NCBI GenBank assembly: GCA_015233565.1
Contig: JADFXM010000013.1
Span: forward strand, 94,469-158,468
From: Candidatus Rifleibacteriota bacterium
GTDB taxonomy: Bacteria > Muiribacteriota > Ozemobacteria > Ozemobacterales > Ozemobacteraceae
Direction: 5' to 3'
DNA: 64,000 nt
Position numbers and translations under genes: made by a program. Positions 43,618-52,378 of this stretch are shown here, in pieces. The notes below the pieces were generated by a model, which was not told where the DNA came from, ran no database searches, and worked only from the letters and a program-made list of their open reading frames with translations. Every line of letters starts with the position of its first letter. Positions within the stretch are counted from its first letter, which is position 1.

Positions 43618-45834
43618 TCAGAACGGCCTTAAACATATGTCCGGAGCATCAGGCCAATTCGTTCTATCAAGTGGTCCAGGAATCGGCTCTGTGGAGTGGC
43701 CGGCAAACAATGCCAGATCTTTTCGTAGATAGGTTATTTCAAGAAATTGAGGAATGGGGATACCCAAAACAATCTTTAAGCCACCAGCATTATTGGGATG
43801 CAAATGGATTGGATGATGGGTTTTGGAAAGTTTCTCAAATACTATTTTAATACGCTCAAAAAAGACTCGGTCAGTCAGATATTGAAATCCATGGAATTCA
43901 CCAGTTATTACTGCAAACTTTCCCAGGTCATTTGATCCCGCTGCTTCCAAAGATTCCCATTCAGCTAACTCTGCGTCAAATTTAAGTATAGCCAGCTCGG
44001 AATTACTAAAATCTGCCGTGGAGATCATTGTTCGTAATGAGACAAACATTTCAGTATCTTGTGGGCCCCATCCTTTGTGGTTGAAGTGAATATTGGGGTG
44101 CTCAATAGGCGTTTTATCTATGGTATGATCAAATTGATAGACTCTCGCTCCTCTTTTAGCCAATTCAACGTCAAAGCTGACTTCTTCACCTATTCCAAGG
44201 GAGATTACCACTCCAGCATTATAAGAACAGGAGGGCATGACATAACCTCCATCGCCATCGGCTCCGATCCTAACTTTGAATTCATCTACCATATTCCAAG
44301 GTCTGATAAAATTTAGTATCTCTTGAATCTCCTTTTGAGTAACAATTTTTTCCTTTAATAGAACTTTTTGACTATTACTCAGTTGGACTATTTCATTAAT
44401 TGGTTTAGAGGATTGGTTTTCTTTTTGAGTTTTGATTTCATTGTTGGAAAAAGTTTTTTGGACAGAATTTTTCTTAAACAAAAACACACTGCTTGGAATC
44501 ACATGTTTGCTCATGATATGGTTGCTATGAAATATTTCCAATTCGCCCAGGTTTTCTATTTGCCTGTACATGGATCCAATTTCTGAAAATGTCAGTCTTT
44601 CACCAAATACCAACAAAAGAGTTGCATCATGTACAAGTAAACGAAGAAACTTGTTCACTGCATTCGCATGACTTTCAGCTGGTAAACCAATCACTAAAAT
44701 CATATCGAACTCGGTATACCCGGAATTTACCCCTTGAAACTGGGCAGAATCAGAAAATTCAGCTGCGTTTAGCATTGTAATGGGGATATCTGTTGCGTTC
44801 ATGAATTTTGCGTATTCTGTAATCGCACTTCTTGCACGGATCAATTCTTCAGGTTCTGCAGAAAAGACGTGATTCGAAGCTACCCCAACTAACAGGATGC
44901 GTTTAGGAAAAGCGGGATCCAGACTTCGTCCGATTATGTCTGCAATCTGACGGCGAGGAGCAGCAAGGAGCCCAAGCCCCGATTTTTCCCGTTCACATGT
45001 ATAACCGAACCAAGACACAAATCGATCGTAATTTTCGCCTTCTTTGGCATGAGTCAAAAAATGATTCCAAGGGTTATTTCGTGCCATTTCGTCATTGCGC
45101 CATTGCCAGGAATAGCGCTCAATGTCGAAGTTTTTCCACGGTCTATCAACGTTATTCTGATCCGGTAAAAAAAACAAATCATTGTTTCCGTTATCAGTCT
45201 GAAAATAATCGATATTGCAACCAGCAGATTTGATGCATAGGTCGAGGGGTATTTGATCATTGTTGGAAAACAACAAAATTTGTTCCCACCATAGTTCGCC
45301 AAATCTCTTCATGATTGGATGATTATGAACGCGTAACAAAACCAAGTCAGAGGTAAGGCAATTAATATTTTCCAATAGTGCAGATTGGCGATAAAAATTG
45401 ATCTGTCGGGCAACTACATTGGCCTCGTCAACTCCTGATTTAACAACAGCATCAGCTTCGTCCAGAGGGAAATTCCGCTCCGGATGACGAAAAGCTTTAA
45501 ACAAGGTCTCAGACAAGTCCGAAGATGTTGGAAGCCGTTTAAAAACTACGGTGTTATCAATGTACAAACTATAGTCAGAATCAGGGAAAAATTCGTGTGG
45601 TTTGGCTTTGGGGCGATTGACTGCTTTTTCTATGGGAACAAGTTTTGCATCGAAATGAATGAAACGCCAAGTTGGTGAAGTCAACCCTTTACAATCAGTG
45701 AAACAGACAAATTCAATGTCCAGGTCGCTGGAAGAGTCGGGTGGCAACATTCTAAGCGGGTTATTAAGTGTCTCTTTTTCAGAAACCAAAACGGTATAAA
45801 CTGTTAAATGCTTTCCGGAAATACAGCTAGTCAA
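43618..45834 (-). CDS. DUF616-like glycosyltransferase domain fused to FkbM-like methyltransferase domain
   Basis: 738 residues from a TTG start preceded by AAGGA. The N-terminal 235 residues resemble DUF616/TOD1-type glycosyltransferase domains: IEFVCFTDCKGLTSPTWRF, then KPHEFFPDSDYSLYIDN with its YIDNTV acidic centre. The middle (300-450) has ILLVGVASNHVFSAEPEEL and looks like a second, degenerate Rossmann domain. After a charged linker, residues from about 515 carry VRIGADGDGGYVMPS, VISLGIGEEVSFDVELAKRG and LAILKFDAELAEWESLEAAG, as in FkbM/Methyltransf_21 proteins. It lies convergently between the two giant repeat genes, suggesting it modifies their glycans. Confidence 0.7.
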   Translation of the reverse strand: MTSCISGKHLTVYTVLVSEKETLNNPLRMLPPDSSSDLDIEFVCFTDCKGLTSPTWRFIHFDAKLVPIEKAVNRPKAKPHEFFPDSDYSLYIDNTVVFKRLPTSSDLSETLFKAFRHPERNFPLDEADAVVKSGVDEANVVARQINFYRQSALLENINCLTSDLVLLRVHNHPIMKRFGELWWEQILLFSNNDQIPLDLCIKSAGCNIDYFQTDNGNNDLFFLPDQNNVDRPWKNFDIERYSWQWRNDEMARNNPWNHFLTHAKEGENYDRFVSWFGYTCEREKSGLGLLAAPRRQIADIIGRSLDPAFPKRILLVGVASNHVFSAEPEELIRARSAITEYAKFMNATDIPITMLNAAEFSDSAQFQGVNSGYTEFDMILVIGLPAESHANAVNKFLRLLVHDATLLLVFGERLTFSEIGSMYRQIENLGELEIFHSNHIMSKHVIPSSVFLFKKNSVQKTFSNNEIKTQKENQSSKPINEIVQLSNSQKVLLKEKIVTQKEIQEILNFIRPWNMVDEFKVRIGADGDGGYVMPSCSYNAGVVISLGIGEEVSFDVELAKRGARVYQFDHTIDKTPIEHPNIHFNHKGWGPQDTEMFVSLRTMISTADFSNSELAILKFDAELAEWESLEAAGSNDLGKFAVITGEFHGFQYLTDRVFFERIKIVFEKLSKTHHPIHLHPNNAGGLKIVLGIPIPQFLEITYLRKDLALFAGHSTEPIPGPLDRTNWPDAPDICLRPF

Positions 45835-46217
45835 ATCTTTTTTCCTTATTATTGAGATTTTACGACTTTTTAAGGAATTGCAAATTCTCAGGGAATTTAT
45901 ATGTCAGGGAAATTTTGGTTAAAATAACAAACCCCCTTTTGGTTGTCAACAAAAGGTTCTTTTCATGGCGAAAGAAAAATGAATCATTTAAGTGGAACAT
46001 TTTTTTGGACTTTCTATCAAGTTTTACATATTATTAAATTGAGGTCTAATATTTCGAAAAACTTTTTCCAATAATATTTTGATAAAACAATTTCACGAAA
46101 GCGCCGATGAAAAAACGAGTACAGGAAAAACTTGATTTAACGCATGACCAAATTCTTTGGAAATGTGTTATACTAAATATAGACTTGGGTGGACTCTAAC
46201 ACGGAGGAGGGAGACCT
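45835..46217. other. Upstream region shared by a divergent gene and the second giant repeat gene
   Basis: About 380 AT-rich bases between divergent genes. It contains the extended -10 promoter near 46169 and the strong ribosome binding site GGAGGAGGGAG (46203-46213) for the second giant gene. I saw no gene in it. Confidence 0.5.
46166..46174 (+). promoter_or_regulatory. Extended -10 promoter of the second giant repeat gene
   Basis: TGT-TATACT, an extended -10 element with one mismatch in the hexamer. The -35 is poor (TGACCA at 46145-46150 with an 18-base spacer). It sits about 45 bases before the start codon. Confidence 0.5.
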
Positions 46218-49200
46218 ATGATTTCGACCATTTCTCTTTTATCGCCAACACAAATATCATCATTGACCACATCCCAAATTAGCGGGTTGTCAACGGTCGA
46301 TATCCAGGCCATGAGCACGGCTCAAATTCAAGCATTAACCAGCGATCAGGTCCCCGCCATTCAAACTGCAGATATCTTTATTTTGAGTACTAAACAAATC
46401 GAAGCTCTTCAAGTGTACAGCATTAAATCGCTTACCTCCAACCAAGCTAAAGCTTTGGCTCCCTCCCAGATTTCTGCAATCACTACAAGCCAAATTCAGT
46501 ATCTAACTACTGACAATATTTCTTCGCTTTCCACCGACCAGGCAAAAGCTATAGTGGCGAAAGATCTCACCGCAATGACCACAGATCAAATAGCGGTTTT
46601 GACCTCAGACCAGACAGCCGCCCTGACCACCAAGCAACTAACAGCTCTTTCTTCGGATCAGATTCAGGTTTTTGGTACCGAAGATATTGCTGTCCTCACA
46701 ACCACGCAAGCTCCAGCATTATTTACTTCTCAAATTTCTGCATTGACCACCAACCAAATTGCCGCCATGGGAACCAGCGAGGTTGCTTCATTAACGACTG
46801 CCCAGATAATAGCTTTGACAACGGACCAAGAGAGCGGGTTAACCACTGACCAAATGGTAGGTCTTACCACAGGCCAAGCAAAAGCCCTGACAACAAGGCA
46901 ATTGGCCGTTTTGTCCTATCAAAAAATTTCTGCCATGGGAACTCGCAAAATAGCGGCTTTGACAACTTCTCAAGTCAAAGCTTTAACCACTGATCAAATT
47001 ACGAATGGATTGACTACAGATCAAATTGCTGCCGCGACTACCGCTGAGATAGCTGCCCTGACCACTGACCAAATTCAGAATGGATTAACTACCACTCAAG
47101 TTGCTGCCTTAACAACCGATGAAGCAAAAGCTCTTACAACAAACCAGGTAATTTCTATGTCGACTAATCAAATTGCCGCAATGGAAACTACCGATCTTGC
47201 TTCCCTAACTGCGAACCAAATTCAAGCCTTGACAACCGATCAAATTCAGAATGGACTTACAACGAATCAGGTTGCAGCTCTTACAACCACGCAAGTCAAG
47301 GCCCTGACTACAAGTCAGGTCGCTGCGATGTCGACCAATCAAATTGTTGCCCTTGGAACCAGCGATCTACTTGTGCTTAACACAGCTCAAGTTGCCATTA
47401 TGACAACGGATCAGGTTCAGAACGGATTGACCACTGCCCAAGTAGTTGCTCTGAGCACCGCTCAGGCCAAGGCTATGACAACAAGTCAGGTAGGGGCCTT
47501 GTTGACCAATCAAATTGCCGCGATGGAAACTACTGATCTTAACGCACTGACAGTATCTCAAGTAAAATCGCTTTCCACCACTCAGGTGAATGGGTTAACC
47601 ACCGCTCAGGTTGCAGCTCTGAACACGACTTCCGTTGCAGCCCTGACCACAGACCAAATCCAAAATGGCTTGTCCACTGACCAGTTAGTTGCCATGAACG
47701 CAGGACAATTTAGGAACTTGACTACAAGTCAGGTAGCTTCGATGTCGACTAATCAAATAGCTGCCATTGAAACGAGTGATTTCGCTACACTCACCCAAGT
47801 TCAAATCAAGGCCCTTTCTTCCGATCAAATTCAGGGTGGTATAACTACTAATCAGATTGCCGGAATGGCTAGTTCCCAGATTTCAGCACTTACTACAGCT
47901 CAAATCCAGGACGGTTTGAATACTTCTCAGATTGGCGCCTTGACTACTGCTGGGGCACAAGCATTGACCTCAAGACAGTTGGCGGTTATGTCAACCAATC
48001 AAGTTGCTGCAATGGGAACCAGTGACTTGGTTGCGCTTTCGTCAACCCAGATTAGAGCACTTACTACTTCTCAAATTCAGGGTGGGTTGACTACCGATCA
48101 AATTGTTGCCTTGACTACGGCACAAGCTAAAATAATGACAACAAGCCAACTAGCTTCCATGTCTACCAGTCAGATGGCTGCCATGCTAACAACCGATCTT
48201 GTTGTGTTGACAACTGCCCAAATTAAGGCCCTAACTACTGACCAAATTCAGAATGGGTTGACTACCGATCAGATTGTTGCCGTTACCACTGCTCAAGTGG
48301 CGGCATTGACAACTGCCCAAATTCAAAATGGGTTGACTACTGATCAGGTTGCAGCCTTAACTACTGCTGAAGCCAAGGCACTGACAGTAGGACAATTAGT
48401 AGTTATGTCGACCAATCAAATTGCTGCAATAAAAACCACTGATTTGGCAGCTTTAACGACAGCCCAAATTTCTGGCCTGACTACTGATCAAATTCAAAAT
48501 GGACTTACTACCGATCAGATTGTTGCTCTTACTACGAGTCAATCCAAAACCTTGACAACAAGCCAAATTGCTTCGATGTCAACCAATCAAATACTTGCAA
48601 TGGAAACCACTGACTTGGTTGCATTGACGACCGTTCAAATAAAGGCATTAACCACAGCACAAATACAGACTGGCATGTCTACTAGCCAGGTTGCTGCTAT
48701 GACTACTGCTCAGGTTGCAGCATTGACAACCGCCCAAATCCAAAATGGATTGACAACTGATCAAGTTGCTGCTCTGACTACTGCTGAGGCAAAAGCTCTG
48801 ACCATCGGCCAAATAGTTGTTATGTCGACAGATCAGATTGCTACAATAGTAACCAACGATTTAGCAACCCTAACAAGCGCACAAGTTGCAGCTCTAACCA
48901 CCGATCAAATCCAAAATGGACTGACAACTGACCAGGTTTCCGCTTTGACTTCCTTGCAAACAAAAGCACTGACAACGAACCAATTAGTTGCGATGTCAAC
49001 CAATCAAATTGCAGCAATTGGAACCACCGATCTTGCTGCCCTAACAACCAGTCAGATTAAAGCTCTTACATCGTCCCAAATTCAGACCGGGCTTACTACT
49101 GACCAGGTTGCCTCGCTTACTACCGCCCAGATTGCAGCAATGACAACCGCTCAAATTCAGAACGGGTTGAATACGACCCAAATTGCTGCATTGACAACTT

Positions 49201-52200
49201 CTGAAGCCAAAGCCTTGACAACTAATCAGGTATTAGCCCTGTCCACCAATCAAATCGCTGCAATGCTAACAAGTGATTTGGCTGTTCTTACGACTTCTCA
49301 AATCAAGGTAATGACTACTTCTCAAATTCAAGGTGGTTTAACTACTGACCAGATCGTGGCCTTGACTACGATGCAAGCAAAAGCACTGACCACTTACCAA
49401 GTAGCTGCAATGTCGACAAATCAAATTGTAGCTCTTGAAACTACTGACATTGCTGAGCTGACGACTGCGCAAATTAGAGCATTGACCACCACGCAAATCC
49501 AAAGTGGATTGAATACCAATCAGATTGCTGCAATGACTACAACTCAAATTGCTGCAATGACCACCGATCAAATTCAGAATGGGTTGACCACTGACCAAGT
49601 TGTCGCATTGACTTCGTCCGAAACGAAAGCTCTTATGCCAAGCCAGCTAGCTTCAATGTCGACCAATCAAATTTCTGCAATTGAAACTGGTGATTTTGCT
49701 GTATTAACTACTGCAGAAACCAGAGCAATGACTACAAGTCAACTAGCTGCTTTGTCAACCAATCAAATTGCTGCAATGGGAACTACTGATCTTGTTGCGC
49801 TAACAACTACTCAAGTGAGAGCGCTGACCAGCGATCAAATTCAAACTGGGCTTTCCACTTCCCAGGTTGCCGCCCTTACCACTGCCCAAATTGCTGCATT
49901 GACCACTGACCAAATTCAAAAGGGATTGAACACTTCCCAGATTGCTGCTCTGACTCTGGGCGAATCCCAAGCGTTGACCTCAAGCCAAGTGGCAGCTATG
50001 TCGACCAGTCAAGTTGCCGCCATAGGAACAACCGATTTTGCCAGTCTTTCGACTTCCCAAGTCAAAGCCATGACTACTGACCAAATTCAAAATGGACTTA
50101 CTACCGATCAGATTGTTGCTCTTACTACAACACAAGCCAAGGGAATGACTACAAGCCAAGTGGCAGCTATGTCGACCAATCAAATAGCTGCATTTGAAAC
50201 CAGGGACTTCGCTGTGTTGACGACTGTTCAAATTAAAGCTCTGACGACTGATCAAATTCAAACCGGAATGAATACCTCTCAGATTGCAGCGTTGATTTCA
50301 ACTCAAATTGCCGCATTGACTACTGATCAGATTCAGAACGGATTGACTACCAGTCAGATTGTTGCTTTGACTTCAGTTGAAGTTAAAGCGCTTACATCAA
50401 ATCAACTAGCTGTGATGTCGACTAACCAAATAGCTGCAATTGAAACTAGTGACTTGGCTGTGATGTCGAGTACACAGGTTAGAGCACTAACCACTGATCA
50501 AATCCAAAACGGTTTAACGACCGATCAACTTGTAGCTCTTACACCCACACAAGCTAATTCACTTAGGACCGACCAGCTGGCCGCCATATCGACTGCACAA
50601 ATATCCGCTGTTGGAACTAGCGACTTGGTCGCGTTGACGCTTTCCCAAGTCAAAGCATTGACAACCGATCAAATCCAAAGCGGACTTACCACGACTCAGG
50701 TTGCTGCTTTGACCACAGCTCAAATTGCGGCGCTAACGACTGACCAAATCGTGAACGGTTTAACCACAAGTCAGATTTCCGCATTGACTGCCGCCGAAGC
50801 CAAAGCATTGACACCAAGTCAGATAACTGCGATGTCCACCAGCCAAATTGCTGCATTGAATACCAGTAACTTAACTTCACTATCAACTGCTCAAATTGTA
50901 GCTCTAACGACAGGTCAAATTCAGAATGGTCTCACAACCACTCAGGTTGCTTCATTGACTTCAGTTGAAGCTAAAACATTGACAACAACCCAGGTTGCTG
51001 CGATGTCGACTAACCAGATTGCAGCAATAAATACCAGCGATCTTGTTGTTCTAACTTCCCCTCAAATTAAAGCAATGACTACTGATCAAATCCAAAACGG
51101 ACTTACTACCGATCAGATAGTTGCTCTGACGACCACCCAAGTTAAAACCCTGAATACGAATCAAATGGCAGCAATGTCGACTAAGCAAATCGCCGCGATT
51201 GAAACCAACGATCTTGTAGCATTAACAACGGTTCAAATCGCAGCAATGACTACTGATCAGATTCAGAATGGCCTAACAACAAATCAGATAGTGGCACTTT
51301 CAACAGCAGAGGCCAAAGCCTTGACAACAAGCCAGGTAGCAGCGATGTTGACTACTCAAATAGCTGCAATTGATACCAGCCGCCTCAATGCGCTCACGAG
51401 CCTGCAAGTCGCTGCAATGACCACTGATCAAATTCAAAATGGTTTGACCACAACTCAAATTGCCGGACTTTCTTCTGCCCAAGTAATAGCATTGACCACT
51501 GATCAAGTCCAAAATGGACTGAATACCGCCCAAATTGTTGCCTTGACAACAACCCAGGCCAAGACGCTTTTGACAACTCAGATTGCAGCGATGTTGACCA
51601 CTCAAATTGCCGCAATTGAAACCACCGATCTTAATGTTCTGACTAATACTCAAGTCAAAGCGTTAACCACTGATCAAATTCTGACTGGCCTTACAACCAC
51701 TCAAGTCGCAGCCTTAGGCACTACCCAAGTTGCAGCGCTAACTACTGATCAAATTCAAAACGGGTTGTCCACCAACCAAATTTCAGTTCTGACTACTGCC
51801 GAAGTTAAAGCACTTTTGACAAGCCAACTCAGTGCCTTGTCGACCGGACAAATTGCTGCAATTGTAACCAACGATCTCGCAGCTTTGGCTACCTCCCAGC
51901 TGGTAGCGCTTACTACCGATCAAATTGCAAATGGGCTGAATACTAACCAAATAGCTGCTTTGACAACTGCTCAAGCGAAAGCCCTTACTACCAGTCAGGT
52001 TGCCAACCTGACAAGCGTTCAGGTAGGAGCTCTTGAAACCAGTGACCTAACCGTTCTAACCGCTCAACAAATCACTTCTTTACAAACACTTGGGCTTTCA
52101 ACTGATCAGGTTGTGTCACTCCACACAAATCAGATTGCCGCATTTTCCACCAGCCAAATTCAAGGGTTGTCGACAGACCAAATTCATAGTCTGACTACAG

Positions 52201-52277
52201 GGCAACTTCTTGCCTTGACTCCAGCTCAGTCTGGAGCGCTAACCACCGATCAAATTGCCGCATTGTCATTAAACTAA
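46218..52277 (+). CDS. Giant Thr/Gln-rich octad-repeat protein (2019 residues)
   Basis: A shorter paralogue of the 3715-residue protein, with the same xQ(I/V)xALTT octads and the same 57-residue seven-unit block, about 250 units in all. The N-terminal cap aligns throughout: SPTQISSLTT, ALQVYSIKSL, FGTEDIAVLTT, TTRQLAVLSYQKISAMGTRK match the equivalents in the larger protein. So does the C-terminal cap (LTAQQITSLQTLGLSTDQ). I see no Cys, Trp, signal peptide or membrane segment. GGAGGAGGGAG precedes the ATG. It is followed within about 100 bases by a TPR-GT41 gene. Predicted to be an elongated, rigid, heavily modifiable structural or surface protein. Confidence 0.85.
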   Translation: MISTISLLSPTQISSLTTSQISGLSTVDIQAMSTAQIQALTSDQVPAIQTADIFILSTKQIEALQVYSIKSLTSNQAKALAPSQISAITTSQIQYLTTDNISSLSTDQAKAIVAKDLTAMTTDQIAVLTSDQTAALTTKQLTALSSDQIQVFGTEDIAVLTTTQAPALFTSQISALTTNQIAAMGTSEVASLTTAQIIALTTDQESGLTTDQMVGLTTGQAKALTTRQLAVLSYQKISAMGTRKIAALTTSQVKALTTDQITNGLTTDQIAAATTAEIAALTTDQIQNGLTTTQVAALTTDEAKALTTNQVISMSTNQIAAMETTDLASLTANQIQALTTDQIQNGLTTNQVAALTTTQVKALTTSQVAAMSTNQIVALGTSDLLVLNTAQVAIMTTDQVQNGLTTAQVVALSTAQAKAMTTSQVGALLTNQIAAMETTDLNALTVSQVKSLSTTQVNGLTTAQVAALNTTSVAALTTDQIQNGLSTDQLVAMNAGQFRNLTTSQVASMSTNQIAAIETSDFATLTQVQIKALSSDQIQGGITTNQIAGMASSQISALTTAQIQDGLNTSQIGALTTAGAQALTSRQLAVMSTNQVAAMGTSDLVALSSTQIRALTTSQIQGGLTTDQIVALTTAQAKIMTTSQLASMSTSQMAAMLTTDLVVLTTAQIKALTTDQIQNGLTTDQIVAVTTAQVAALTTAQIQNGLTTDQVAALTTAEAKALTVGQLVVMSTNQIAAIKTTDLAALTTAQISGLTTDQIQNGLTTDQIVALTTSQSKTLTTSQIASMSTNQILAMETTDLVALTTVQIKALTTAQIQTGMSTSQVAAMTTAQVAALTTAQIQNGLTTDQVAALTTAEAKALTIGQIVVMSTDQIATIVTNDLATLTSAQVAALTTDQIQNGLTTDQVSALTSLQTKALTTNQLVAMSTNQIAAIGTTDLAALTTSQIKALTSSQIQTGLTTDQVASLTTAQIAAMTTAQIQNGLNTTQIAALTTSEAKALTTNQVLALSTNQIAAMLTSDLAVLTTSQIKVMTTSQIQGGLTTDQIVALTTMQAKALTTYQVAAMSTNQIVALETTDIAELTTAQIRALTTTQIQSGLNTNQIAAMTTTQIAAMTTDQIQNGLTTDQVVALTSSETKALMPSQLASMSTNQISAIETGDFAVLTTAETRAMTTSQLAALSTNQIAAMGTTDLVALTTTQVRALTSDQIQTGLSTSQVAALTTAQIAALTTDQIQKGLNTSQIAALTLGESQALTSSQVAAMSTSQVAAIGTTDFASLSTSQVKAMTTDQIQNGLTTDQIVALTTTQAKGMTTSQVAAMSTNQIAAFETRDFAVLTTVQIKALTTDQIQTGMNTSQIAALISTQIAALTTDQIQNGLTTSQIVALTSVEVKALTSNQLAVMSTNQIAAIETSDLAVMSSTQVRALTTDQIQNGLTTDQLVALTPTQANSLRTDQLAAISTAQISAVGTSDLVALTLSQVKALTTDQIQSGLTTTQVAALTTAQIAALTTDQIVNGLTTSQISALTAAEAKALTPSQITAMSTSQIAALNTSNLTSLSTAQIVALTTGQIQNGLTTTQVASLTSVEAKTLTTTQVAAMSTNQIAAINTSDLVVLTSPQIKAMTTDQIQNGLTTDQIVALTTTQVKTLNTNQMAAMSTKQIAAIETNDLVALTTVQIAAMTTDQIQNGLTTNQIVALSTAEAKALTTSQVAAMLTTQIAAIDTSRLNALTSLQVAAMTTDQIQNGLTTTQIAGLSSAQVIALTTDQVQNGLNTAQIVALTTTQAKTLLTTQIAAMLTTQIAAIETTDLNVLTNTQVKALTTDQILTGLTTTQVAALGTTQVAALTTDQIQNGLSTNQISVLTTAEVKALLTSQLSALSTGQIAAIVTNDLAALATSQLVALTTDQIANGLNTNQIAALTTAQAKALTTSQVANLTSVQVGALETSDLTVLTAQQITSLQTLGLSTDQVVSLHTNQIAAFSTSQIQGLSTDQIHSLTTGQLLALTPAQSGALTTDQIAALSLN
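46980..51980 (+). repeat. Coding tandem-repeat array of the second giant gene
   Basis: The same 57-residue blocks as in the first giant gene, again with strongly diverged synonymous sites. Irregular stretches occur, such as ALNTTSVAALTT near residue 475, where the phase is broken by substitution rather than by indel. Confidence 0.75.
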
Positions 52278-52278
52278 C

Positions 52279-52356
52279 ACTGATCAGATCACAATTTCTC
52301 GAAACCTCAAATGGTTGTTTTACCAGCCCTCTCTGAGGTTTCGAGTAAAGATCAGT
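52279..52356 (+). promoter_or_regulatory. Large two-tier stem-loop between the second giant gene and the GT41 gene
   Basis: A perfect 12-base stem, CTCGAAACCTCA (52298-52309) with TGAGGTTTCGAG (52334-52345), sits inside an outer 7-base stem, ACTGATC (52279-52285) with GATCAGT (52350-52356). A small TGGT/ACCA hairpin lies in the loop. There is no U-run after it, so it is either a partial terminator or a processing or stability element that lowers GT41 expression relative to the repeat protein. Confidence 0.6.
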
Positions 52357-52378
52357 CGTTACTGTGGGAGATTGATAG

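Noticed and set aside
46090..46120. CGAAAGCG...GAAAAAACGAG resembling the MITE interior
   Set aside because: No terminal arms are nearby and the match is too short and A-rich to count as a copy.
32389..52277. CRISPR-like or recently amplified DNA repeat
   Set aside because: The periodicity is in frame with a single long CDS and the DNA copies are highly diverged at synonymous sites, with no spacer-repeat alternation.
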